Source of the DNA: Plazaster borealis
Lineage: Eukaryota > Echinodermata > Asteroidea > Forcipulatida > Labidiasteridae
Length of the DNA: 64,000 nucleotides
Direction: 5' to 3'
Assembly: GCA_021014325.1 (NCBI GenBank)
Contig: JAJGQC010000707.1
Location: forward strand, 1-64,000
Part shown: positions 12,131 through 21,240 of the stretch, one piece after another
Layout of the letters: each line of letters starts with the position of its first letter
Numbering within the stretch: the stretch's first letter is position 1
The notes under the pieces: generated by a model
The model's database searches: none
Seen by the model: the letters and a program-made list of their open reading frames with translations, nothing else
What the model was told of the DNA's origin: nothing
Made by a program: the position numbers and the translations under genes

Positions 12131-12428
12131 AACCCAAAACTCCAAACTTCACTCTGAAATAAAATCATATTCAAGAAATGTTTGTTAAAACCAAAAATAA
12201 GTACAATGTGTTTATATGCGATAAATTGAGCATGATTTTTTGCTATCTTCTCCTGAATCACACAACAGATTGAGCCCAACTTTTCACAGGTTTGTTATTT
12301 CATGTATATATCACATCACACAAGACATGAACACTGTCTGTGACTATTTTGTCAGATTTACCAATCCTGTCTTGCTTTTACTCGAGGGTTTTGTGTATAC
12401 TTTAATCAAAGCTACATGAAGAAAACAG
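12131..12428. other. Degraded MITE remnant, otherwise no feature
   Basis: Phrases such as AACTTTTCACAGGTTTGTTA and a nearby GTGATATATACATG-like stretch are shared with MITE bodies elsewhere, but the ends are gone. The last 60 bp resemble flank sequence of the duplicated block (GTGTATACTTTAAT). Confidence 0.4.
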
Positions 12429-13165
12429 GTGGAATGCACTTATCTGAGTTTTGTCAGGGTTAGCTCTCATAGGTTGGTCAAGTAGTATGGGATGAGCAGG
12501 GCATCGCTGAGGGACTCCTCCAACTTCACGAAAGACTGGTTCTGGGTGGCGATGCAGAGATCATCAGCAAAGAGGAAGCTCCTAGTGTTTGCATGGATCG
12601 GTTGGTCGTTCGTGTACACGTTAAAGAGCAGTGGTGCAAGCACACTTCCTTGTGGGAGGCCATTTTTCTGTTTGCGCCATCTGCTGATATTGCTGTTGAG
12701 GACCACAAAAAAACATGGGTTGGACAGCCATCTCTGGATGAGTCCAGTCGGTTTCACATTCTTTGTCAGCTCAAAGATCTTCCTGGTGAGGATTCTGTGG
12801 TTCACGTTGTTGTAGGCAGCAGAGAGGTCAACAAAAGCAGCTCTGGTGATTAGCTTACCCTTATAGCCATCCTCAATGAACTGAGTGAGGTTTAGGAGTT
12901 GGCCTGTGCATGACTGTCCTGGCCTAAACCCTGCTTGTTCCGGGATGAGATGTTCATCCAAGAATGGGGCGATGCGGTTGAGGATAAGCTGCTCGAATAG
13001 CTTATATGTATGGCACAGTAGGGAGATAGGTCTGTAGCTCCTTGGCCTGGCTGGGTATTTGCCAGGCTTCAGCAGGGCAATAAGTTTGGCTTTCCTTCGG
13101 AGCTTTGAGATGTTCTTGGTGCTCAGGCATTGATTGAACCCGTCTGCTATAGGCCAGCCAAGACA
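12429..13165 (-). pseudogene. Jockey-like non-LTR retrotransposon reverse transcriptase fragment
   Basis: An open frame on minus reads as the core of an RT domain: LKPGKYPARPRSYRPISLL (fingers), AGFRPGQSCTGQLLNLTQF, AFVDLSAAYNNVNHRIL (motif A, catalytic Asp in FVDLSAAY), NGLPQGSVLAPLLFN (motif B) and SFLFADDLCI (motif C, with FADD in place of the usual YADD). It lacks the endonuclease, the N-terminal part and the end of the RT, so it is a 5'- and 3'-truncated relic, although this piece has no stop. The frame continues upstream into unrelated duplicated flank near 13165-13288, so its apparent start is not real. The left copy at 6831-7310 carries overlapping and more C-terminal sequence. Confidence 0.88.
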
Positions 13166-13742
13166 TCTACTTGTTGAAGGGTATATCTGTTTGAAAATGG
13201 TGAGCCTACTGCAACACAAACAAACGATTAAAACAGTAAGTTTCAGATAAATTGCTTTTACCCGAAAATTTTGGTATACTGCAATCAAAACTAAATACAG
13301 AAAAATGAAAACAGAAAGAAAAAGTTCTGAGGAACTGATGCATCAGGTTACTTTTGATTGTTGCAAACAAAATAAGCAAAATGCTAATAACCAACAGCTA
13401 CCTTTTGTGACACAGACCTTTGACCCTTTAAAAAAGGGAAAAAAGGTGAATTTTGTAACTCCAGTTATTGTCCAGAAACCCTAATCGGATGGATGTCCGG
13501 ACGAACGGAAGTCCGGACGGCATCCGGATGCCATAGGAAATGACAGGGTAAAAGCCGGAATTTGCTCAGATGCAATAGATAAATCAAACAAGATCCCGCT
13601 GATGTAATAAGTGATTTAATAATGAAAATATCAACAACTTCAAATATTGATCGGGTTTAACAAGCGTCAAGAATTAAGTTAGAAAAGTGTAGAGAAGATC
13701 TTATACTCTATAAGTAAGAAGATCTACGGGCCAGGGCTTGCA
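13141..13742. repeat. Right copy of the duplicated flank
   Basis: 13141-13315 matches 6594-6760 (landmark AAGACATCTACTTGTTGA) and 13571-13742 matches 7340-7495 (landmark AATATCAACAACTTCAA). The spacer between them differs. Together with the RT pieces this shows an old duplication around the minisatellite. Confidence 0.75.
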
Positions 13743-13764
13743 CTGGCTCTGGTGCAAAAGACGA

Positions 13765-13900
13765 CTCTAAGGTCGAGCTGCCAACATTGCCATCTTGTAG
13801 TCAAGGAGATGTTTAACAACAATCAGAGATACATGAAGAAAAACATTCAACACAGCTCTTTGACAGTGTAAATGAGCTGAATTGTGGGGCAAATTCACAT
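13765..13900. mobile_element. MITE fragment related to 26205-26420
   Basis: It shares AGCTGCCAACATTGCCATCT and an AACAATCAGAGATA-like stretch with the copy near 26.2 kb. The right inverted end (GGCAGCTCTGAC in the other copy) is not seen here. Non-coding. Confidence 0.45.
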
Positions 13901-14033
13901 CAAACAAACAGCTGTAGACACAGACGAAAATGTCGCTTCCAAAATTAATTTCAGCTCTCACACAATTAATTCAGATGAATCCCAAGCAACATCATAATCC
14001 TGCAGGAGCAAAGGCCAACATTTTGAGCTGGAC

Positions 14034-14463
14034 ACAGGGTTTGAAACTAACACTGGCCCGCAGACCTGAGGTCAGTAATTTTAGAGTCGAGCCAGTAAAC
14101 TCATGACCGGACAAGTCCGAAGGTCTTGTAAAATTTGTCAATTTGGAAATTATACAAAAAGTACATGCACACCACTGAGTAAAAACTTGAGGAAGGAAGA
14201 TATAATTCCATTGTTGACTTTGAGTTTGATAAATATCTTCTAATTTGTTATTGAAGCACCCATAAGACAAATGAGACAAAATAATCTTGTGTCAGTGCTT
14301 GTTTTATAAAAAACAGTTTACATGTTAAACTGTGTAGAAAATGGATTTCTCATTTTGATTCTGGTCTTGTAAAAGAAATTCTGGACTATTACAAATTTGT
14401 GCTAGACCAAGAATGCAAGCCCTGCATTCTTGTGGATTTTCCCCAAAATTTAAGCCCTGGAAC
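14034..14463. mobile_element. Dispersed repeat B, copy 1
   Basis: Starts CAGGGTTTGAAACTAACACT and ends with the inverted-looking AATTTAAGCCCTGG. It holds the shared block CCGCAGACCTGAGGTCAGTA, then TTCTGGTCTTGTA. Copies lie at 15309-15700 and 40926-41342, with a partial one at 29100-29205. A non-coding element of about 400 bp bounded by imperfect inverted ends. Confidence 0.6.
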
Positions 14464-15007
14464 ACAGGAATGAATTCCATGGGGCTTCAAGCTGACAACG
14501 ACAAGATATGGGGAAGAAACACCTCCAAAAACTGAACTGTTGATTTAGTTCACAAAATGTCTCTTAGAACTGGAATTTAATTCAGCTCTCAAACGTTTAC
14601 TCGGTCAAGACAAACTATCTCACAATTTTCCCACAGATGAGTCTTTGTAAGCCACATCATTGTACAAAAGTCTCTACAGCCTCAAGTCCTGCTCGAAATC
14701 TGTCGGCTCGAATTTAGGCCCCCATCAAAAGAAAATTCTTTGCAGAAAACTAGCAGGAAAGGTAGTTTCTGGAGACTGTTTACAATTTCACATCAATTTC
14801 CAAAAAAAATCTTACAAAGCGCCAGATATATCTTAAGTTAGAAGTTTTGTTTCTGGAAAGTTCCATTCATTCATAAAATGTACCCCCTCTGGGGTCAACA
14901 AAAACCACGGTCACACTAGGACTATCTCTTGTACCTTACAATTTAATACTGCTGGTGTGGTGTACATAACACCAAGTACCGAATTAAATGTGTGCATACA
15001 CTCCATC
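14464..15007. other. No recognised feature
   Basis: Moderately AT-rich. I see no exon with flanking splice sites, no repeat unit and no RNA gene. Confidence 0.5.
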
Positions 15008-15201
15008 AGGGCCCAATTTCATAGAGCTGCTTTAAAGCAGAAAATAATTGCTTGATAATTTCCTGCTTAGCAGAAATGAGCAGGTTACACTTCACATGCT
15101 ACATGTGACATGGTATTTTGGCTGGTAACTTAATTCTGGTAAGCATAATTTTGTTGTGCTTAGTATACTTTTTGTGCTTCATCAGCTCCATGAAATTGGC
15201 C
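15008..15201. mobile_element. MITE, GGGCCCAATTTCATAGAGC family
   Basis: Begins GGGCCCAATTTCATAGAGCT and ends with the inverted equivalent CAGCTCCATGAAATTGGCC. The body carries AATGAGCAGG and CTTAATTCTGGTAAGCATAA, shared with the copies at 29.2-30.1 kb and 33.07 kb. Non-coding. Confidence 0.75.
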
Positions 15202-15308
15202 TTGGCGTCAAGTGGTTAAAGGCTTACTCACGTGTAACATGGGAACAATGTGTCAATTTCTCGCTGGTTGCAATGTCTGAAGCTCATATTGTCTTGCCCA
15301 CTTCTCAG

Positions 15309-15705
15309 GGTGCGAAATTTCCACTGAAACGCAAGCCCGAGGCCAGTGATTTTAGCGAGAGCCAGAAAACTCACGACCGAACAAGTCCGGCTGTCTTGTG
15401 TTTTCAAGTTGATTAAGAATACCTCAATAGGCATTATCTGTAATAAAGACAAATTATGTTCAAATGTTAGCTTGATCTTTCACTTCTGTTGAGTGTTGAA
15501 GTATACCCATAAGACAAATGGAATATTATTCTCTTAGTGCTTTTTTTCCAAATGAGAAACAGTTTATATGATAACCTGTTTACAGACAACAGTTTTTTAT
15601 CTGTTTGATTCTGGTCTTGTTAACAAATTTCTGGTCCAGTAAAAACTTTGGGCTACAAACCCTGGAGTCTTGCGGATTTTTCCTGTAATTTCAAGCCTTG
15701 TGGTT
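15309..15705. mobile_element. Dispersed repeat B, copy 2
   Basis: Shares CCGAGGCCAGTGATTTTAG, CTCACGACCGAACAAGTCCG, GATTCTGGTCTTGTTAAC and a terminal TTTCAAGCCTTG with repeat B copies 1 and 3. Confidence 0.6.
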
Positions 15706-15779
15706 ATGGAAAAAATCCAAAAATAATTGAATAAGAGAAAAGTTTCTGTCAGAAATATTTCTGATATTGTGTAATCCAA

Positions 15780-15960
15780 TTACGGATTATTATTCCTCAA
15801 TGGACATTAACCGCTCCAGATATTTGGTGATATCTGAAAATTGCTACCACCGTTTGAAATGAAACTTTCACAGGATAGTTTTATTGCATATGTCTACATT
15901 TATATAGGGATCATTTCCAAGTGTATACATACCCTTCAATCCATGGGTGAATTAATTCAA
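15780..15960. mobile_element. Partial MITE body
   Basis: The stretch from ACCGCTCCAGATATTTGGTG to the ATATAGGGAT region matches the MITE body at 19930-20050 and, reversed, 22070-22190. Ends not identified. Confidence 0.45.
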
Positions 15961-16064
15961 CAAAAAAGGTCAGAAGGAATCAAACAAATCCAAACCTTAC
16001 ATGTACGTCCATGTTTTGATTTAGACCACCGGGCTGATATCATTTCATTTTTGGTCTAGCTTAC

Positions 16065-16175
16065 CTTCACTGGTTTTCTGTAGTTGTCTTTGGAGAAGAA
16101 GTCAACTGGTAGCACTCTCCTCTTCTTGGGTAAGGGAACCGACAGATGCATGAAGGGGTCAAAGGTTATGGAAAC
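16065..16175 (-). CDS. USP19: USP19-like exon, FDPF segment
   Basis: Exactly 37 codons, phase 0 at both ends, with acceptor TTTAG and donor GTAAGC on minus. It encodes VSITFDPFMHLSVPLPKKRR followed by VLPVDFFSKDNYRKPVK. In family members this follows directly after the CPxC zinc-ribbon exon, which is missing here. Confidence 0.82.
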
Positions 16176-16355
16176 CTAAACAAAAATATACAATTTATTA
16201 TTGAAATTACTTAACAGCAATTTCCTACAGAATGACAAGGGGTCAATGAAAAAGAATGACTCAAACAACAACTCGCAATTCCCATTGGCCTTCGCATGAG
16301 TATGAATCCGGCTTAAGGATTGAAAGTTCATCTTTAGTTAAGCATTCACTGTTAC

Positions 16356-16415
16356 CTCATCTGGCTTGTCGTCAGAGTCCTCAGCCTCAGTGTTGTTCTT
16401 CACTCTGTTCAAATC
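16356..16415 (-). CDS. USP19: USP19-like exon, DLNR segment
   Basis: Twenty codons, phase 0 at both ends, acceptor ACCAG and donor GTAAC. It encodes DLNRVKNNTEAEDSDDKPDE, matching the segment after DGLHE in USP19. Confidence 0.8.
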
Positions 16416-16955
16416 CTGGTGAAAAAGGAAGCGAAAACTATAAGCAATGAGTTGAATTGTCTTGGAAGAAAGATCAGCCAAAGAGTCAAGTTTTATAACA
16501 AACATAAAACTGTCAGCCAAAGATTCAAGTTTTATAGCACACTGCCAACAAAGGGCACTATAACACAGATCTGCAGTGCAAGATGTAATCACATGTACTT
16601 TAACACTGCACACAACAGTGCCGCTGTTACAGGAGCCCCATTATGAGGTGCATGCGCATGCAGAGAAGTTGCTTATACTTGTGGCGTACCAATTCTTATG
16701 GTGCAGTATGGGCATAAAGGGTCGCGAGAATAATAACTTTTAGCCCTTTTTTAAACTACGGCGTCAGCTTGTGTTTGAGGCCCTTAGAAGAACTGCACGC
16801 ATTCAAAATAATGAACGGAGCCTAAGCTGGAACCCAAGCCAAAGCCAAACTTTCAAAAAGAATCACAATCTCCAACAGAGAACCAGACTACTTTCCCTTC
16901 CAGCCTTGGTTTGGTTAACATTTGTTTGAATGGAAAGAAACTAGCATGGCTTTAC

Positions 16956-16991
16956 CTCGTGTAGACCATCAAGCAAGAATGCCATGAAGTT
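16956..16991 (-). CDS. USP19: USP19-like mini-exon, FMAFLLDGLHE
   Basis: A 36-bp exon, acceptor TTCCAG and donor GTAAAG, phase 0. It encodes NFMAFLLDGLHE. The family has DAQEFMAFLLDGLHE, so the Glu of DAQEF is replaced by Asn at the first codon. Confidence 0.8.
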
Positions 16992-17191
16992 CTGGAAAAG
17001 AACAAAAAAACATTGTGGTTTAGCTTAAACAAAGCCACTGATATTATTTTTTTCCCTTTCTGGTCAAGATTTTTAGAATCAAAGGTTAGTAGTCAGATCA
17101 AGTCAATATAGCTTATGGTTATTCTATAAATCCCATCATCATCAATCGCCTCAAACGCTCCTAACATCTCTTCAACCCTACAGTACAAGCA

Positions 17192-17460
17192 TTGCATTGG
17201 CTTCTTGTTCGGGAGAACATCATCTTCAAGATTCTCCTTATCTTCCACTCCCTCAATAATGGCACATCACCTGAATACATCAAAGGCTCAATTTATCTGT
17301 ACATAAAACCCTCAAACAACCTGTTCCTTGACATTCTGCATTCCCTGCACTCTTGCGGTGATCATTTTGCACACGCTGGGTCATCTCTTTGGAACCCACG
17401 CCAACTCAGGCAAGCAGACACTTGCTCTTGTTTCAAGACAAACTTACTTATTCCTGAAAT
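17192..17460 (+). pseudogene. CR1/L2-like retrotransposon C-terminal tail
   Basis: On plus, an open stretch reads HWLLVRENIIFKILLIFHSL, then NGTSPEYIKG and HAGSSLWNPRQLRQADTCS, then FKTNLL. This is the pattern (LHWLPV..RI.FKIL...LA..Y...G...LWN.LP...A.....FK..L) typical of the very end of many non-LTR RT ORFs. Only the tail is present. It lies within the USP19-like locus in the opposite orientation. Confidence 0.7.
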
Positions 17461-17466
17461 CATAGC

Positions 17467-17712
17467 TGGAGTGTCATTCATGACAGACGTCAGGAGTGTC
17501 ATTCATGACAGATGTCAGGAGTGTCATTCGTGACAGACGTCAGGAGTGTCATTCGTGACAGAAGTCAGAATTGTCATTCGTGACAGACGACAGGGGTGTC
17601 ATTTGTGACAGGCGTCAGGGTGTCATCATGACAGACGTCAGGATTGTCATTTGTGACAGACGTCAGGAGTGTATTTCATGACAGACGTCAGGGGGTTCCA
17701 TACATGACAGAC
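17467..17712 (+). repeat. 25-bp minisatellite with internal dyads
   Basis: About 10 copies of GAGTGTCATTCATGACAGACGTCAG. Each unit holds the dyad TGTCATTCATGACA, and also TGACAGACGTCA, which resembles a CRE/AP-1-like half-site arrangement. Later units are diverged. The last copies end near 17710. Confidence 0.88.
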
Positions 17713-17734
17713 ATGGCACACTCGAAATGTCCAT

Positions 17735-17775
17735 CATTAATATAATTATTATTATCATAATAATAATAATATCTT
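17735..17775 (+). repeat. ATT/ATAATA microsatellite
   Basis: Short AT-rich triplet run just after the 25-bp minisatellite and before the NPLG exon. Confidence 0.7.
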
Positions 17776-17813
17776 GAACACTTCAACGCACACAATGGTA
17801 TTTATATACGCAC

Positions 17814-17950
17814 CTTGAGTTTGGATGGAGCACAGGATCTGAATTTGCCTGACCAAAGTGACCTCATGATGAGCACAGCAAAGCTCAACATCAGCGTACC
17901 AACGGTACCCAGCGGGTTACTGTAGTTGATCTCACTCTTCATCTTCAAAT
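17814..17950 (-). CDS. USP19: USP19-like exon, NPLG segment
   Basis: 137 bp, acceptor TTTCACAG and donor GTGCGT on minus. It reads (D)LKMKSEINYSNPLGTVGTLM, then LSFAVLIMRSLWSGKF and RSCAPSKLK. The INxxNPLGTxGxLxxxFAxLxxxLW...PSKLK pattern is that of USP19 and its close relatives, between the catalytic Cys box and DAQEF. Confidence 0.8.
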
Positions 17951-18200
17951 CTGTGAAAATGTCATCAAAATAGCAAACAGGAAAATAAACTGTGCACTTT
18001 AATTACTAATAAGTCAAAAATATATGCATAACCTTTCGTAGAAACAACCTACTGCATCAAATACAATGAAGAAAAACAACTTCAACCAGCAAGGTGAAGC
18101 GGTTTTTGCTACGAAAGCTTATTTTTTACTAGTTAAGTGTTAAAATTTATTTTCCTTTCTGCAATTACCAGATTGACATGTACATGGCTACACACTAATT

Positions 18201-18493
18201 AGGGGCCATTCAGAGTAGTCAATGTAACAAAAATTCAGAAAAATGAAAATCAAAATCAACATATATATATATTAACAAACAAACAATAAAGAAGAAGAAA
18301 AAAATACCCAGCTGGCCAAGATCGTCAATTTCATTCCTGATTAAACTTCAAAGTTGTTTGTTTTAAAAGCCAGGAAAAGCCATTGAAAACTACTGATGTT
18401 GGATACCTTTGGTCTAAAATATCCGGTTCATTTGAAGCCATTCAATATTTAAAAGTCTTAATTTTTTAACATTGACTATTCTGAGTGGCCCCT
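18201..18493. mobile_element. MITE with ~26-bp inverted repeats
   Basis: Left end AGGGGCCATTCAGAGTAGTC; right end, reverse-complemented, AGGGGCCACTCAGAATAGTC. Both continue into AATGT. The body is AT-rich and non-coding. A target duplication is not clear from the flanks (ACTAATT / AAGTTAG). Confidence 0.8.
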
Positions 18494-19400
18494 AAGTTAG
18501 TATCATAATAGACGTTAAACTTGGAAAAACAAGATATGTTTGTTTATGTTTTTGCTGGCTATAAAAAAGCTCCCAGGCAAGTGTGCTTTAATTACCTGGT
18601 CATTCCATGCAGTCCTTTTATCCTTACACAGCAGAAAAAACATATTTTGCTTTTTTTAGGCATATGTCAGGATAATCAATTATGAAGGTTATTTTAATAC
18701 TTCTTTAACTTTAAATGATGCACGAATGTTATTTCGATTTTAGCCATGCACCACGGAAGTCCAGAGAATTGGCACTATTAATGGGGCTACACTGTGTGGT
18801 GATGATAAGCACTGTGTACATACTCAAATATCCACCGATCCAATTTACACGTGCGCTCAAGTATTGGTAGCCGGCAAGAGGCATCAGGTCATATTCTGTT
18901 TTGATCTTGCGAAATGTCTAACTGTATGCAGTTTAAGGTGAACATGTAAAAACATGATACGTTTGATGAAGAGGGATCATGTCAACAAAACATGCATTTT
19001 GATACGCTAAACCATGGAGGTAGGATTGCTAAACTAAGTTTTAACAAGCATGCACGCAAAGCAGTCACTTGTGGGAGCCAATCACTAATAAAGCGTTGGT
19101 TTCCAGTACATTAGTAACGACGAGGAATCAATACGCCACACTGCCCAAGGCAGTATATATTAGGCGGCAAATTTTCCGCTGCATGCCACCAATTTATCTC
19201 TCTTAATTTAGGTCAAATTACACTGAATTATATTCTTACCTATCAAGAAGGGTTAACCGGATATACAGCAAGAAAACAGGCAGAATTAAAACAATTCTAA
19301 AGGCTTAAAAAGGTGACTAAAAATCGCAGTAAGATGAAAATAACAAGACAGAATTCTCTCAAGATGTCGTCGTGTATTCGTTCAGAAAATTATGTCAAAG
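18494..19400. other. No recognised gene
   Basis: Unique-looking AT-rich sequence. The phrase AACCATGGAGGTAG near 19013 also occurs near 707, next to the foldback arm, so part of it may be a dispersed repeat. I see no exon, including the expected Cys-box exon of the USP19-like gene. Confidence 0.45.
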
Positions 19401-19412
19401 CCCGCGAAAAGG

Positions 19413-19490
19413 CAACCTCGTCCCCATGGTTTACTTTCTAACCAGAGCGGTCAACCTCGTACTGCTCGACACACCTTGGGGACGAGGTTG
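19413..19490. mobile_element. 78-bp miniature transposon with perfect 9-bp target duplication
   Basis: GCGAAAAGG occurs at 19404-19412 and again at 19491-19499, directly flanking the element. Left end CAACCTCGTCCCCATGG; right end, reverse-complemented, CAACCTCGTCCCCAAGG, one mismatch in 17. It cannot code for protein. A 9-bp duplication fits Mutator-like transposases, among others. Both duplication copies are identical, so the insertion is probably young. Confidence 0.88.
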
Positions 19491-19765
19491 GCGAAAAGGA
19501 TTTTGCTGTGGGGCGCTGTACAAAAGATAATCTTCGTCACAAGTAAGCATTACGTAACTAGTATTCTACGTCATCAAAATAAGCGAAAATTAATTGGGGG
19601 GATTCATTCCATGTTCATACACTCGTCACATTCTTCCCCCTGGCGTCTGTATGACTGTGGTTAATTAACAACTAATTAGTGACCCAAGTTAGCCAGCCCA
19701 AAAATTTGGTATGCCCAGTGTTAACATTAATTTTTATTCATATGAAGGATACAAATTACCTTTAA

Positions 19766-20090
19766 AGGCATCGTACACGTTTGGTAATAACTACAGCAGA
19801 TTTGGATAGTAAAATACATTTTGAGAATCGTTTTACTTCGAAGTACTGCGATTTTGGAAAAATATGTCACTTTTTATCCCCCAAAACATTTGAATCTGAC
19901 TCAGTGTATATTTCAATGCAGATTTTTCTTCCTGCGTGGACATAACCGCTCCAGATTTTCGGCAATATCTAAAAAACACTACCACCTTTTGAAATCAAAA
20001 TTTTCACAGGTTAGTTTTATGGTATATATCTTCAACTATATAGGATTGAAACAAACAATAGGCTCCAATTACCAAACGTGTACGATGCCT
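19766..20090. mobile_element. TTAA-flanked MITE, 325 bp
   Basis: TTAA at 19762-19765 and 20091-20094. The ends are inverted and read AGGCATCGTACACGTTTGGT on both sides, matching perfectly over at least 24 bp. The target was the AACTACCTCTTTAAAA part of a 185-bp unit, so this is a nested insertion. TTAA target choice is typical of piggyBac and Kolobok transposases. Confidence 0.88.
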
Positions 20091-20351
20091 TTAAAGAGGT
20101 AGTTTACTCAATCGCATATACTTCATTCCATGTTCATACACTCATCACATTCTTCCCCTGGCATCGGTATAACCATAGAGAAAGGACAGAGTAATAACTG
20201 TGGTTAATTAAACCACTAATTACTGGACCAAATTAGCCAATTCAAATATATGGTATGCACAGTGTAACAGTCTTGAAGATTCTGGGCTTCAATTTACACT
20301 TTTATTCATAAAGAACTGTACAAATTATTTTTAAAATATGTTTTAGTATTT

Positions 20352-20697
20352 AAATGCACTGAACACGTTTGGTAATTGTCAAAGACCAGTGTTCTCACTT
20401 GGTGTATCCCAACATATGCATAAAATAACAAGCCTGTGAAAATGTGAGCTCAATTGGTCATTGAAGTTGCAAGACAATACAGTGAAAGAAAAAACACCCT
20501 TGTTGTACTTTTGTGTGCTTTCAGATAGGAATAAAAGGCTTCTTGCAAGAAGTCTTTTATTAGTGAGAAATTACCTCTTTCTCAAAAACTACGTTACTTC
20601 AGAGGGAGTCGTTTCTCACAATGTTTTATACTATCAACAGCTCTCCGTTGCTCGTTACCAAGTCAGTTTTTATGTTAATTTTGAGTATATTATGACA
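20352..20697. mobile_element. TTAA-type MITE, related copy
   Basis: Left end TTAAATGCACTGAACACGTT. The body shares GTCGTTTCTCACAATGTTTT and CGTTGCTCGTTACCAAGTCA with 3640-3976 and 31356-31640. The right end is diverged. Confidence 0.65.
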
Positions 20698-21105
20698 TAA
20701 TGCATACACGCACATTGTCTCCTTGTTTGCGGCTTTCCCCCCTAACATTTACTGATTTTGTTTTCTTTGTTTAATGCTTTCCAATGACTTACAGCTATAA
20801 AATTTCAATATTATCAAATAAAAATCGTTATAGCTATTAATATTTCGGTTTTCGTTCGAAGAAAATAACGGGTTCACCGACAGAAATGAGCCAAATTAAC
20901 CATTGTATCATCTCCCTGTACTGCATGTGTTCTAATTTTCTGAATACGTAAATACGTGCCTTGCTATTTCGGGCCCAATACTGTGCTAGCCTTTAGTTCG
21001 GTTCCACACACGTGCCTCGTTTACGGATGTCAACACAGCATGCACGATCACGATACAGTGCACATTCACTTCAGTGATCAATTTTAGTAAATTCACTAAC
21101 ACAAA

Positions 21106-21240
21106 ATGCTATACTTTGTAGGTCTAGGATTAGGAGACGCAAAAGATATCACAGTTAAAGGGTTGGAGGTGGTTCGAAGAGCAAAGAGGGTGTATTTAGA
21201 GGCATATACATCCATTCTTACAGTTGGAAAAGAATGTTTG
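21106..21240 (+). CDS. DPH5: DPH5 exon 1
   Basis: 45 codons from ATG to VGKECL, donor GTAAGT, phase 0. It holds the N-terminal [11 protein letters not shown] signature of the SAM-binding fold. The ATG context is ACAAAATGC. Confidence 0.95.

Larger units (their letters stand above)
16065..17950 (-). pseudogene. USP19: USP19-like ubiquitin C-terminal hydrolase, four exons, incomplete
   Basis: USP19 is a deubiquitinating cysteine protease. Read on minus, four segments with intact splice sites match its catalytic domain in the right order: 17950-17814 (EINYSNPLGT...LWSG...SKLK), 16991-16956 (NFMAFLLDGLHE), 16415-16356 (DLNRVKNN...DSDDKPDE) and 16175-16065 (VSITFDPFMHLSVPLPKKRR). Family members need two more exons: the one between SKLK and FMAFLL, which ends in the DAQ of the conserved DAQEF, and the one between KPDE and VSITFDPF, which holds the zinc-binding VCPVC. 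I find neither in the intervals 16992-17813 and 16176-16355. The exon holding the catalytic Cys would lie above 17950 and is not seen, nor is the C-terminal part. The Glu of DAQEF is Asn here. A retroelement tail and a minisatellite sit in the largest gap. I favour a decayed or partial copy, but assembly loss is possible. Confidence 0.7.
19655..20998 (-). mobile_element. Inverted copy of the 185-bp-unit element
   Basis: Reverse-complement relatives of the 2022-4830 element: TTAATTAACAACTAATTAGT and the GTGGTTAATTAAACCACTAA region, then at 20868-20998 the segment with GCTATTTCGGGCCCAATAC. It is interrupted by the MITE at 19766-20090 and followed by one at 20352-20697. Its end lies about 105 bp upstream of the DPH5 start codon. 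Confidence 0.6.

Noticed and set aside
7527..12162. Long open frames of up to 432 codons on plus
   Set aside because: They are translations of the 14-bp minisatellite. The repeat lacks TAA, TAG and TGA in every plus phase, so open frames are expected without coding.
12467..13288. Functional 273-codon gene
   Set aside because: The C-terminal two-thirds is a truncated RT domain and the N-terminal part is unrelated flank; there is no endonuclease or complete RT.
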